A stretch of DNA of 64,000 nucleotides from the NCBI GenBank assembly GCA_031551775.1, contig JAVBND010000019.1:33013-97012 (forward strand). The letters run 5' to 3'. This DNA comes from Anaerozeibacter sp031551775 (GTDB taxonomy: Bacteria > Bacillota > Clostridia > Christensenellales > Aristaeellaceae). Shown here piece by piece: positions 1-8,040 of the stretch. Position 1 is the first letter of the stretch. The number at the start of each line of letters is the position of its first letter. The translations under genes and the position numbers were made by a program. The notes below the pieces were generated by a model. It was not told the origin of the DNA. It did not search any database and saw only the letters and a list, made by a program, of their open reading frames with translations.

Positions 1-194
1 AGGACCCCGCTGTCGCCCTTTTTCAGCGCCGTGAAGCTGTCCTCGCTGTAGGACGTGCCGTCTACGGTGATGCTGCCATAGTCCAACAGCTTCATGAGAT
101 TGGCAAAGTACGCTGAAGGCGCCGCCTGTGCGCCGCTGAGAACCAAGCCGGAGCACAGCAACGCGCACAACAGCGCAACAAGCATCCGCCTCAT
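1..194 (-). CDS. Secreted protein, N-terminal part (3' end outside window)
   Basis: Reads leftward off the window edge; 64 codons are visible. It starts at ATG 194 behind a GGGGGAA ribosome binding site. The first ~28 residues form a signal peptide (MRR, a Leu/Ala/Cys-rich core, then GAQA as a likely cleavage site). The last visible residues read ALKKGDSGV, which resembles the opening of a type 1 peptidoglycan-binding repeat (LKKGDSG...), so a wall-associated exported protein is likely, but most of the gene is unseen. It is the third gene of a leftward group with the genes at 238-1638 and 1672-2142 (43 bases from the former). Confidence 0.7.
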   Translation of the reverse strand, partial: MRRMLVALLCALLCSGLVLSGAQAAPSAYFANLMKLLDYGSITVDGTSYSEDSFTALKKGDSGV

Positions 195-237
195 ACCGAT
201 TCCCCCTTCATTTCGTCAACTTCAACTGGGGCTCCCC

Positions 238-1638
238 TCATCCCTCGCCTTTCAGGGTCGCCCATGTCTCGTTTACCCAGTTTGCGACCATCCCCTCGTC
301 CGGCAGCGGGCCGGGTATACCTTCCGTTCTACCTGTTGCAACAAGCTCTCGGTTGGGTGGGTCGTCCCCTTCCATGACCGTTGTTGCGCCGTTATAGGGT
401 TCGCCGGTAACGGGATTGTAGATGCCGATCTCAATCGTCTGGCGGTATCCAACCAAGGAGTCGACTCCATCGCCTGTATCAATTGTCGTTACCACCCGGC
501 TTCTGAAATCAATCCCTGATCCCTTGATGTTATAGTAAGGTATGTCCTCTCCCCGCCCATAGGTAAAACGAACAATGCCGCCTACCTCCACGGGATCGTC
601 GGTTTTGAACTCTTCCGGTATATAGATGCCGCTGTAGTAGCTTTTCCCAACATCATAGGCTACCAGGGCATTGCCCTTCCCGATATCCGCTTTGGGGCCA
701 TTCTCCAGCGCTTGACGCATTTGCCTGTCCAGCGAAATCACTTTCCATTTTTCCGCAACCAGTTTTTCCACCTCATGATCAGGCGGATTGGAGGATTTGT
801 TTCCTACCACGTTGCCGCGGTCGCCCAGAATCTCCCCCGAAACAGCGTCGCGAATCCAGAAACCGATCATGGGCGTTCTATCGGAATCAACGTAGGTATG
901 GTTGTGACTGATTTCGACAACCGCGCACACCTGCGTGGGGTCGTCGGTCCTTAGATCCTGCGGAATGTACTTGTTTGTGTATTTCTTGCTATCCTCATCA
1001 TAGGTCACCAAGGCGTTGCCGTGCCCGCGAAACGATTCAGGTCCATCCGCCAACACCGCGCGCATCTTCTTGTCATACGCGTTCCCGCCAAACGATACAG
1101 CCCCTGCCGCAACCACGGCGACCAGCGAAACCGCGAGGATGATCTTGGTGTGGAGCTCAGTTGCGCGCAGCGCGGCAAACGGCTTGCTCGTTTTGGGCAC
1201 AGTGACCATCTCTTCCCGCCCCAAGAACTTCATGGATTTGTCGTACTCTTCCTGCCAGCGTTTTTTCCGCCAAGGGAAGGTCAACAGGCCGATGATCAAT
1301 TGCACGACATAGCTGCCCAGCAACAGTACCGCCAGGTAGAGAAGCCCCAATCCGCTGACCCTTTGAAGCTCAAGGGCGAGGAGCACTGCCATGATGCCAA
1401 TAAAGACGTAGTATATCCCCCAGCCCAAGTAAAACTGATCCCAGCGCGGATACGTATCCTCCTTGCCGGACAATCCGATTTCGCTGATGCGCGAGTCACG
1501 ATATGGACGATTGCAGCGTTTGCACGTGCGTACGGTACATCCGTAATACTGAAAATGCCTTTGCGGCATGCCAAACGTGCCCTTCGCCTTCTTCCCGCAA
1601 TGCGGGCAAACAAATCTGATCGTCTTGATCGTCGCCAT
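238..1638 (-). CDS. Zinc-ribbon membrane protein with two copies of a novel extracytoplasmic domain
   Basis: 466 residues; ATG behind AGGAGG. A four-Cys zinc ribbon lies at about residues 11-42 (CPHC, then CxxxxCxxC). Hydrophobic segments follow at about 69-123 (two helices) and 166-185. The C-terminal 280 residues hold two diverged copies of one ~130-residue unit: each opens with ALxxGP, then GNALV(T/A)YD, a (K/S)Y(I)P element, DDP(T/V)xV and a beta-rich stretch. The second copy ends in WVNETW. The same unit occurs in the rightward gene at 2452-3063 and, as a fragment, after that gene's stop. I do not recognise it as a named family. The ribbon should be cytoplasmic and the repeats outside. 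Function unknown. Confidence 0.8.
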   Translation of the reverse strand: MATIKTIRFVCPHCGKKAKGTFGMPQRHFQYYGCTVRTCKRCNRPYRDSRISEIGLSGKEDTYPRWDQFYLGWGIYYVFIGIMAVLLALELQRVSGLGLLYLAVLLLGSYVVQLIIGLLTFPWRKKRWQEEYDKSMKFLGREEMVTVPKTSKPFAALRATELHTKIILAVSLVAVVAAGAVSFGGNAYDKKMRAVLADGPESFRGHGNALVTYDEDSKKYTNKYIPQDLRTDDPTQVCAVVEISHNHTYVDSDRTPMIGFWIRDAVSGEILGDRGNVVGNKSSNPPDHEVEKLVAEKWKVISLDRQMRQALENGPKADIGKGNALVAYDVGKSYYSGIYIPEEFKTDDPVEVGGIVRFTYGRGEDIPYYNIKGSGIDFRSRVVTTIDTGDGVDSLVGYRQTIEIGIYNPVTGEPYNGATTVMEGDDPPNRELVATGRTEGIPGPLPDEGMVANWVNETWATLKGEG

Positions 1639-1671
1639 ATCGCATTCCTCCTAGGGGCAACACGCCCTAAT

Positions 1672-2142
1672 TTAGTCAAAGCCGGTCCCCAATGTTTCCC
1701 CGCCGCCCGGCCCGTCCCGCTCGTCGTCCCACCCGAGCGCCCGGGCGCGAGCCAAACTGCCCCGATACTCGCCCAGATCCGCAAACAAGAACATGGCGCG
1801 CATCGTGTCCCCGGCAGCTTCGGCCTCCTCGGCAAGCCGGAAATTCGCCGCCTGCATGAGGACTTTTGCGTTCGCGGCCCGCGCAAGCGCGTCCCCGTAA
1901 TCCGGGATCATCGAGAAAAACGTGTGCGCCGCCAGGTAGTCCTCCTCGGCTTCCCGCGCTTCGGCCAGGGCGTAGATTTCCGCCGGATCCGCAGGCAGCC
2001 AATCGTCCTCCTGTTCGTCCGCGCATGTCTGCCCGACCATGAAGTCCGCCGCTGCCCCATCGGCATCCGCCGCCGAAACAACGCCCGGCATCAGGCAACC
2101 GCAAACAAAAACACATGTCGCCATCCGAGTCACCCACCGCAT
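1672..2142 (-). CDS. Small exported helical-repeat (TPR/Sel1-like) protein
   Basis: 156 residues. It begins with a plausible signal peptide (MRWVTRM, hydrophobic core, VVSA-A cleavage). The mature part is acidic and helical, with repeating 'A...DYxxAxxxFxxxxDYxDAxxxA' spacing at about residues 58-145, the pattern of degenerate tetratricopeptide units common in clostridial envelope proteins. An overlapping longer frame (1676-2251) is Gly/Arg-rich and looks like a GC shadow. It is the first gene of the leftward group, 33 bases ahead of the zinc-ribbon gene. Function unknown; a scaffold or binding role is inference. Confidence 0.6.
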   Translation of the reverse strand: MRWVTRMATCVFVCGCLMPGVVSAADADGAAADFMVGQTCADEQEDDWLPADPAEIYALAEAREAEEDYLAAHTFFSMIPDYGDALARAANAKVLMQAANFRLAEEAEAAGDTMRAMFLFADLGEYRGSLARARALGWDDERDGPGGGETLGTGFD

Positions 2143-2213
2143 GCCAATCCCTCATTTCCGTCCAATCCATCGAATTGCGCACTTGAAGTATAATCCGCGC
2201 ACGCCCCAGCGCC

Positions 2214-2230
2214 GTCGCCAAGCTGGCGAC
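2214..2230. repeat. 17-base palindrome GTCGCCAAGCTGGCGAC
   Basis: Perfect 7-base arms (GTCGCCA / TGGCGAC) around a 3-base centre. The same outer arms at the same 17-base length recur at 2371-2387 and 7949-7965, each time in an intergenic stretch before a gene for an envelope or exported protein. The constant length favours a protein-binding operator over random hairpins; a short RNA hairpin is the alternative. Confidence 0.55.
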
Positions 2231-2274
2231 AAATTGGCAGCCATAAACCATTATAGCATTGGGACTTCATCGTT

Positions 2275-2297
2275 GGTTCCTAAAAAATATAGGAACC
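2275..2297. promoter_or_regulatory. AT-centred inverted repeat, candidate operator
   Basis: GGTTCCTA and TAGGAACC form perfect 8-base arms around a 7-base A/T centre. It sits between the leftward -10 element (2255-2250) and the rightward -10 (2317-2322), placed so that a bound dimer could control both. I found only one copy in the window, so an operator role is inference. Confidence 0.4.
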
Positions 2298-2370
2298 GCG
2301 CTCAGCGTGGTTATAGTATAATGGGGCTATAAACCGCCTTGGAATTTAGGCTCGTGCCCGACCATAATTT

Positions 2371-2387
2371 GTCGCCAGCCGGGCGAC
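2371..2387. repeat. 17-base palindrome, second copy (GTCGCCAGCCGGGCGAC)
   Basis: Six-base arms GTCGCC/GGCGAC around a 5-base centre, the same overall length as at 2214-2230. It lies 64 bases upstream of the ATG at 2452. Confidence 0.5.
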
Positions 2388-2451
2388 TTGATTGAACCTG
2401 GTATCTGATAGGCTTCACTCAACGAAAATATGGAAAGGTTGGGATCGTTCG

Positions 2452-3063
2452 ATGGCCTTCGTCAAATTCCTGCGTTCGGTATGGAACTTGGTGCGCACTA
2501 GCTGGAAATCCCTTTTCACCCCCGACGAGGATAAAGTGGGCCCGCTGATCTTTCTTGTCATGGTTGCCGTCTTTGCGGCAGGCATCGCGGCGGGCAGCGT
2601 GTATGTGGTTTCGCGCGCCTCTCAAGCTGTCGTTGCCAGCGCATACAACCGCCGGGCGAGCTCCGCGTTGGCCGATATTCCATCGCCTTCGTACTTGGGC
2701 GGCACGCGCCTGATTGCCTTCAATGACGGCAGAGGCGTCTATACGGATCAATACATCCCCGATGATCTGGTCCCAGAGGATCTTTCGCAGGTTCGCGCCA
2801 TCGTGCATTTTACCCCTGGCCAGGACAGTGTCGGTCACTATGGCGCGAGCGGAACTGCGTATCGGCGCTCGGTCAAGCTGGAAATTCGCGACGCGGTCAC
2901 AGGGTCGCTTTTTCCAAACGCCACCACGACAATATATGGCGGATATCCGCCCGATTCCATCGTCACAAGCATACCATTTTGGCAGGACCGGCATGGCTCC
3001 TATCCCGATGAGGAATCGGTCAAGCGCTGGGTAGAAGAAACATGGAGCGCACTTGCGCGCTAG
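2452..3063 (+). CDS. Single-pass membrane protein with one copy of the novel extracytoplasmic domain
   Basis: 203 residues from ATG 2452, preceded by a GGTTGGGA purine stretch; the frame is open upstream to a TTG at 2392, which lacks a ribosome binding site. One transmembrane helix lies at about residues 29-54. After it comes one unit of the domain seen twice in the protein at 238-1638: ALADIPSPS opening, a RLIAF(N)D element, QYIPDDL, the DAVTG segment and the WVEETW end. Orientation should place the domain outside. The paralogy to the leftward gene is visible by eye; function is unknown. Confidence 0.75.
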   Translation: MAFVKFLRSVWNLVRTSWKSLFTPDEDKVGPLIFLVMVAVFAAGIAAGSVYVVSRASQAVVASAYNRRASSALADIPSPSYLGGTRLIAFNDGRGVYTDQYIPDDLVPEDLSQVRAIVHFTPGQDSVGHYGASGTAYRRSVKLEIRDAVTGSLFPNATTTIYGGYPPDSIVTSIPFWQDRHGSYPDEESVKRWVEETWSALAR

Positions 3064-3166
3064 TGGATGGACCGCAAGGCAGCAGGAGATCGTCTCTTGG
3101 ATTGAGGAAACATGGAACGCATACCTGGACGCCGATGCGAAGGAAACGGAGGGAGAAATCCAATGA
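3064..3166 (+). pseudogene. Residual 3' end of a third paralogue of the domain
   Basis: Directly after the stop of the preceding gene, in a different frame, an open stretch encodes (R)QQEIVSWIEETWNAYLDA and runs to a TGA at 3164-3166. The WIEETW block matches WVEETW at the end of the 2452-3063 protein and WVNETW at the end of the 238-1638 protein. No start codon or upstream part of the domain is present, so it reads as the tail of a copy deleted by recombination between neighbours. Its TGA overlaps the ATG of the next gene. Confidence 0.55.
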
Positions 3167-3735
3167 AAAGATTGTTGGCACTGATGCTGACGCTGGTGGC
3201 GCTTTGCCCCGCTGGGGCGCTGGCGCAGACCGCCGGAGACGGGGCACTGTACGCGAAGTATGCGCCCATGTTCGCCGATGCCGCCCAGGCCCGCTACGGG
3301 CCGATCTATCCGGGCGAGGACGGGGTTGAGACTTCAAACAAAGCGGGCCGGTACTTGCAATACGATGACGCCATTGTGGTTCAATACATGGACGAAGCGG
3401 GCAGCGTCGAGCGCTACCAGATGATCGCGTACGGCGAAGGCACCTGCTGGCGCTACGACTACTACCTGCTGGAAGGCGGCGTGGTGGGCATCACGGAATT
3501 GACCGAGGGGTATGTCATCCACACCGGCTTCGAAAACCCGGAGCATATGTTTTATGATTTTGGACGGTACATCCAGGACGGCGAGGCCTGGTATCAGCTG
3601 GACGACGTCGGCAAACTGGCCTACGCAATTGACGATGTTTACCTGTCCCCCCTGGCGGACATCGAGCGTGCTTTTGAAAGCGGGCTGCCATTGGCCGAAC
3701 CGTTTGAGGACGGCGTGCTGCTGAACGAACAGTGA
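3163..3735 (+). CDS. Secreted protein of unknown function
   Basis: 190 residues from ATG 3163, which has GGAGGGAG eight bases upstream; an in-frame ATG at 3112 has no such site. A clear signal peptide (MKRLLALML..., GALAQ cleavage) covers about the first 21 residues. The mature chain is acidic and Tyr-rich with several beta-strand-like blocks, and no motif I recognise. It is followed after 33 bases by the VanW-like gene, and the two are probably co-transcribed. Confidence 0.75.
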   Translation: MKRLLALMLTLVALCPAGALAQTAGDGALYAKYAPMFADAAQARYGPIYPGEDGVETSNKAGRYLQYDDAIVVQYMDEAGSVERYQMIAYGEGTCWRYDYYLLEGGVVGITELTEGYVIHTGFENPEHMFYDFGRYIQDGEAWYQLDDVGKLAYAIDDVYLSPLADIERAFESGLPLAEPFEDGVLLNEQ

Positions 3736-3768
3736 CGCAAACGAGTGAAATGAGGAGGAGCCCGCCCC

Positions 3769-4782
3769 ATGAAAAAGATGATCGCACTGACGCTGGTACT
3801 CCTGTTGATTCTGGCCGCTTCTCCCGCGCTGGCGGGGCGCAGCGGTGAATCCTACACGCCCATCAAGGACACGTCCGGCGCCATGCTGAACAACCTGGAT
3901 CTGTGCATCTCGCTTGTGGACGCTACCTTCGTGGGTTATGGCGAGACCTTCTCATTTCTGGACACCACCGGTCCCAAGACCTACGAGCGCGGTTATGTGG
4001 ACGCGGTCAACGGGCGCGGCGCGAAGGTGGTCGGCGGCGGCATCTCCCATGTGGCCACCACGCTCTACCTTCAGATCAAGGCGCTCGCGCCCTCTTTAAA
4101 GGTCAGCGAAAAGCACGTGTTTTCCAAGTTCACCGGCGGCTATGTGAAGGACAAGGACGATGCCATTGCGGTTGATTACAACGACGGGCTCGACCTGTGT
4201 TTCAAGAACAACTGGCAGGATCTGATGATCTACATGTGGCGCGACGGCGAGGGCATGTATTGCTTGATTGAGGCCGCGCCCATGGGTGACGGCGATTCTG
4301 ATTACACGCATTCGGACGGCTATTTAAGCGGCGTGCCCGCATTCGATTACGATGGAATCTCAGCCAGCCTCAACCAGAACATGGCCACGCGCACCGGGCC
4401 CAACACCAAGTACACCGAGCCTGGCACCTTCCCCAGGAGCACCGACATCGAAGTGTTCTACAAGACCGAGGGCAACGGCGTGATGTGGGGCATGGTGGAA
4501 TTTAAGAAGGACGGCGAGTGGTACAGGCTCTACACCGGCATGAAGCGCATCGACGCCGCCCGCGTACCTGAGGACGAGGAGGACTACCAGATGATGACGC
4601 TTACAAGCGCCGTCACCCCGCGCTACGGCCCGGGCCAGGAGTACGCGCCCCAGCCGGACAAAATGCCCTCTGGCGGAAGCGTCAAGGTGTTCTTCCAGGA
4701 AAACGGCTACGTGATGGTGGACTACGAGGGCAAAAAGCAGACGATTCGCGGCTGGGTGAGCGCGGACTGTCTTGAATGGTGA
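3769..4782 (+). CDS. Exported VanW-like protein with two SH3-like modules
   Basis: 337 residues with a signal peptide (MKKMIALTL..., SPALAG). Residues ~35-165 match the VanW/YoaR pattern: a FSF(L)DTTGP block, ERGY, a GGG(I)SHVATTLY segment in place of the usual GGGxCQVSTTLY, and a late LDLCFKNN strand. Two bacterial SH3-like modules follow (about 200-265 and 275-337), each with a TRTGPNTKY/TPRYGPGQEY opening, and the last ends in GW(V)SADCLEW. VanW proteins are envelope proteins of uncertain function found beside vancomycin-resistance genes. The Cys of the family core is Ser here. A wall-binding role is inferred from the SH3-like modules. Confidence 0.75.
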   Translation: MKKMIALTLVLLLILAASPALAGRSGESYTPIKDTSGAMLNNLDLCISLVDATFVGYGETFSFLDTTGPKTYERGYVDAVNGRGAKVVGGGISHVATTLYLQIKALAPSLKVSEKHVFSKFTGGYVKDKDDAIAVDYNDGLDLCFKNNWQDLMIYMWRDGEGMYCLIEAAPMGDGDSDYTHSDGYLSGVPAFDYDGISASLNQNMATRTGPNTKYTEPGTFPRSTDIEVFYKTEGNGVMWGMVEFKKDGEWYRLYTGMKRIDAARVPEDEEDYQMMTLTSAVTPRYGPGQEYAPQPDKMPSGGSVKVFFQENGYVMVDYEGKKQTIRGWVSADCLEW

Positions 4783-4909
4783 TCAATCCAACAAGTCGCC
4801 CGCCAAGGGTGGTATAATTGGACGTGACCCCAACCATGTGCGGGCGTGCACAAACGCCCGCACATCTTCTTTTTACATCCACGTTTGATCCGAAAGAGAG
4901 GCTGTGCCC

Positions 4910-7864
4910 ATGGATATCGATGGAATTCTGCGCTGCCCCAAGTGCCTGTCGGCCTATGGCGGCGACCATTGCGATTCGTGCGGGCATACCGAAGGAGAAG
5001 CGCCCGTCCTGCCCGGATGCCTGGAAGGCGAAACCATCCTGAATGACCGCTACCTGATCGGTGCAGTCATCGGTTCGGGCGGGTTTGGCGTCACCTATGC
5101 CGCGTGGGACTTGACGCTCAATCAGCCGGTCGCCATCAAGGAGTATTTCCCCCGGAGCATCGCCACGCGCGACACGTCCCAATCGGACGACGTGAGCGTC
5201 TCCGGTGAAGAAAAAAGCGCCGCCCTGTTCGAAATTGGGCGCAAGCGCTTCATCCGGGAGGCGCGCATGCTGGCGTTGCTGGACGCGACCCCGGGCGTCG
5301 TGTGCGTATGGGATATGTTTGAGGCCAACCAGACGGCTTACCTCGTCATGGAGTTCGTGCGCGGCGTGAGCCTGAAAAGCTATGCCGAGAAGAAGGGCGG
5401 CGTCGTTGAACCCGACAAACTGCTGGCCATGATGCGCGGGCCGATCGAAGCGCTGGCGGCCGTGCACAAAGCGGGCCTTTTGCACCGCGACGTCAGCCCG
5501 GCCAACCTGATGCTCGAACCGGGCGGCCAGCTCAAGCTGATCGACTTTGGCGCGGCGACCGATTTACAAAAAGACGGCTTCGCGGCGGACGCCACGATGA
5601 TCCTCAACCGCGGCTATGCCGCGCCGGAACAGCATCAGGCGGGTGGGCAGCTTGGCGCATGGACCGATGTCTACGGCGTGTGCGCGACGATCTTCGCATT
5701 GCTTACTGGCAAAAAACCGGACGAGGACGCGCATGTGCTCAACCCCAAGGTCGGACTGCTTAAACAGGTTCGCCTGCCCCGAAAAAAGCGCAAGGCCATC
5801 GAGCGCGGGCTAAATCCCCATTGGAAAAACCGGATTAAAAGCATGCCCGAATTGCTGTCGGCGCTCTACGGCGTTCCATTGCCGGAAGAGCTGGCCAAAC
5901 AAAAGCGCTTGATTCGCATCGCGGTGATTTCTATTTGCAGCACGGTTCTCTTAACCCTCCTGCTGCTGGCCAACGCCTTTCTCGGCATACCGACCGGGGC
6001 GGGGATGTACCTCTCGCTCGGGCAAGGCGGGTTTTCGGTGCTCCGCTACACAGGAGGCGATCAAAGCCCCAAAATTCCAACCCACTTCCTCGCTATTCCG
6101 GTTCGCCGCATCGGCCAGGCCGCGTTCAGGGACTGCGCGGGGCTTCGGGCGCTTGTCGTGCCGGAGGGCATAAAGTCTCTTGGGGACTGGGCGTTCTACG
6201 GCTGTGCGGACCTTGCCGAGGCGCGCTTGCCCCAAAGTGTGGAACACATCGACAATTCCGCGTTTGACCAGTGCGGCGAAAATCTCGTGATCTATGGGAG
6301 CGCCGGGTCTGAGGCCGAGCGCTTCGCGCAGAGCAACGCGCTGCCATTTGTCGATCCCGCGCAGTTTGAGTACACCCATGCCGAAGGCGGCCTGATGGTC
6401 ACCCATTACAACGGCACGGCGCGGGAACTGGTGGTTCCGCAAGAAATCGATGGGCAACCGGTGACCTCGGTGGATTTCAGCGGCGGCATGTATTCCGACT
6501 ATCACGACATCACCAAAGTACGCTTGCCGGATTCGGTTCGGGCAATAGAGCTCAACGGTTTTAGCGGGTTCTTTTCGCTCAATGAGATTCAATTGCCGGA
6601 TCGCCTGGAATCCATAGATGTTGGCGCTTTTTCCGGCCTGTCGCAATTGAAGGAGCTACAGTTTCCCGAAGGCGTGAAAGAAATCGGATATCAGGCGTTT
6701 TATCGATGCACTCGATTGACGAGCGTCGATCTGCCCAAATCCCTCGTGCGCTTGGGTTTTGAGGCGTTTGGCGACTGCGCAATGCTTGAGGCGCTTCATC
6801 TTCCGGACGCGCTTGAGACCATTGAATACTACGCGTTCGGCGGTTGCGCAAACCTTGAAACAGTGTATTTGCCCAAGGCGCTTAAAGTCATCGAGTCCAG
6901 CGCTTTTATGAACTGCACATCGATCGAAGAGATTGTAATCCCCGAAGGAACCGCGTCGATCGCCGGGTTCGCGTTTTCCGGCTGCGCCGCTTTGTCCTCG
7001 GCGGTCATCCCCCCGTCGGTCACGTGGATCGGGGATCTTGCCTTTGCCGGGTGCTCCCGCGACCTGATCATCTATGGCGCGTCCGGTTCAGCGGCAGAGG
7101 CCTATGCCGCAAAATACGGCATATATTTTGACGCAATGGACAAATGGACGCCGGAAAGTGACTTTGATTATGAGATTGACGAATCCGGACAATTGTGTCT
7201 TTCGGGCTATCATGGCGCGAGCATGGATGTCGTCATGCCCAGCTACATCGCTGGCAAGCGCGTATCGATGCTTCTCGAGACCGAATCGGCGTTTTTTGAA
7301 TACTCGGGCGAGGTCATCGACGCCGTCCATCAACTCAAGCCCATCCGCTCCGCGGTTCTTCCCCAATCGGTCGCGAGCGTTCCGGACAGCTTTTTCGCGG
7401 GGTGTTCAAAACTTGAGTCCGTCGTCCTGCCCCGGGGGCTTAAGCGGATCGACAGTTACGCGTTCCACGGCTGTGAATCGCTTTCTTCCCTGGCGCTCCC
7501 CGACGCCTTGCGCGCAATGGGCGGCATGGTCTTTGGGGAATGCCGCGCGCTGAAGGCGTTGACCATTCCGGGCAGCGATCCGGCCCTGGGGGCCTTCCTG
7601 CAAAGCTCGAACGTCGAAGTGGTGCGCTTTGGCGAGGGCACAACCTATATCGGGCGCTGGTTTGGGTATGGGGATGCCCCCATGCTCAGGCGGGTATACA
7701 TCCCCGCAAGCGTCTCCTATATCGAACCGGAAGCGTTTGCGCAGGGCATGGCGCCGGAGGATCAGCCGGAGGACGAGCAAGCGCCGGTCACCCTTGTGGT
7801 TGAAGAGGGTTCTTACGCCCAAAGCTACGCGCGCGAACACGGCATGCCCTTTGAAATCGCGTAA
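4910..7864 (+). CDS. Zinc-ribbon Ser/Thr protein kinase with extracellular BspA-type leucine-rich repeats
   Basis: 984 residues from ATG 4910 (GAGAGG eight bases upstream; GTG 4904 is too close to it). Order: Cys ribbon at ~9-24 (CPKC...CDSC); kinase domain ~48-320 with GSGGFG loop, VAIKEY lysine, HRDVSPAN catalytic loop, DFG and a GYAAPEQ activation end; one transmembrane helix near 337-358; then ~600 residues of LRR_5 (BspA-like) units with the recurring 'AFxxCxxLxxVxLPxxLxxI' pattern. All kinase catalytic residues are present. Kinase inside and repeats outside suggest a receptor-like kinase sensing a surface ligand. Clostridial kinases more often carry PASTA or other sensors, so this architecture is less common. 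Confidence 0.88.
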   Translation: MDIDGILRCPKCLSAYGGDHCDSCGHTEGEAPVLPGCLEGETILNDRYLIGAVIGSGGFGVTYAAWDLTLNQPVAIKEYFPRSIATRDTSQSDDVSVSGEEKSAALFEIGRKRFIREARMLALLDATPGVVCVWDMFEANQTAYLVMEFVRGVSLKSYAEKKGGVVEPDKLLAMMRGPIEALAAVHKAGLLHRDVSPANLMLEPGGQLKLIDFGAATDLQKDGFAADATMILNRGYAAPEQHQAGGQLGAWTDVYGVCATIFALLTGKKPDEDAHVLNPKVGLLKQVRLPRKKRKAIERGLNPHWKNRIKSMPELLSALYGVPLPEELAKQKRLIRIAVISICSTVLLTLLLLANAFLGIPTGAGMYLSLGQGGFSVLRYTGGDQSPKIPTHFLAIPVRRIGQAAFRDCAGLRALVVPEGIKSLGDWAFYGCADLAEARLPQSVEHIDNSAFDQCGENLVIYGSAGSEAERFAQSNALPFVDPAQFEYTHAEGGLMVTHYNGTARELVVPQEIDGQPVTSVDFSGGMYSDYHDITKVRLPDSVRAIELNGFSGFFSLNEIQLPDRLESIDVGAFSGLSQLKELQFPEGVKEIGYQAFYRCTRLTSVDLPKSLVRLGFEAFGDCAMLEALHLPDALETIEYYAFGGCANLETVYLPKALKVIESSAFMNCTSIEEIVIPEGTASIAGFAFSGCAALSSAVIPPSVTWIGDLAFAGCSRDLIIYGASGSAAEAYAAKYGIYFDAMDKWTPESDFDYEIDESGQLCLSGYHGASMDVVMPSYIAGKRVSMLLETESAFFEYSGEVIDAVHQLKPIRSAVLPQSVASVPDSFFAGCSKLESVVLPRGLKRIDSYAFHGCESLSSLALPDALRAMGGMVFGECRALKALTIPGSDPALGAFLQSSNVEVVRFGEGTTYIGRWFGYGDAPMLRRVYIPASVSYIEPEAFAQGMAPEDQPEDEQAPVTLVVEEGSYAQSYAREHGMPFEIA

Positions 7865-7905
7865 TCACCAAAGCGCTGTTTGAAAGGTTTGGCCTACGGG
7901 TTTAA

Positions 7906-7935
7906 GGGCCATGAGCGGTCAGCGGCCCCTCTTTT
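7906..7935 (+). terminator. Weak terminator-like hairpin after the kinase gene
   Basis: GGGCC (7906-7910) and GGCCC (7924-7928) pair around a 13-base loop and are followed by CTCTTTT. It lies 41 bases after the kinase stop. The stem is short, so efficiency is doubtful. Confidence 0.4.
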
Positions 7936-7948
7936 CAAAACGCGTTAT

Positions 7949-7965
7949 GTCGCCACCTTGGCGAC
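7949..7965. repeat. 17-base palindrome, third copy (GTCGCCACCTTGGCGAC)
   Basis: Perfect 7-base arms GTCGCCA/TGGCGAC with a 3-base centre, matching the element at 2214-2230. It ends 21 bases before a TATGAT (7987-7992) that serves as the -10 of the small lipoprotein gene at 8041, so it covers the position expected for the -35 region. Confidence 0.55.
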
Positions 7966-8040
7966 TCAGATTGCTCCTGCGCATGCTATGATTGAATTGT
8001 CCAAGAGAGACGGACAAAAAAATAGCGGGAGTGATTGGAT

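Larger units (their letters stand above)
2143..2451. promoter_or_regulatory. Divergent intergenic region with promoters and palindromes
   Basis: This 309-base gap separates the leftward group (start 2142) from the rightward gene at 2452. On the minus strand a TATAAT lies at 2255-2250. On the plus strand TATAAT occurs at 2189-2194 and 2317-2322. None has a convincing -35 box. Two 17-base GTCGCC palindromes (2214-2230, 2371-2387) and one 23-base AT-rich palindrome (2275-2297) lie here and are listed separately. The density of symmetric sites suggests co-regulation of the two divergent groups. Confidence 0.5.

Noticed and set aside
1676..2251. 191-codon frame overlapping the helical-repeat protein
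   Set aside because: Gly/Arg-rich, starts inside the intergenic palindrome region, and lacks a signal or motif; the 1672-2142 frame has a signal peptide and repeat pattern.
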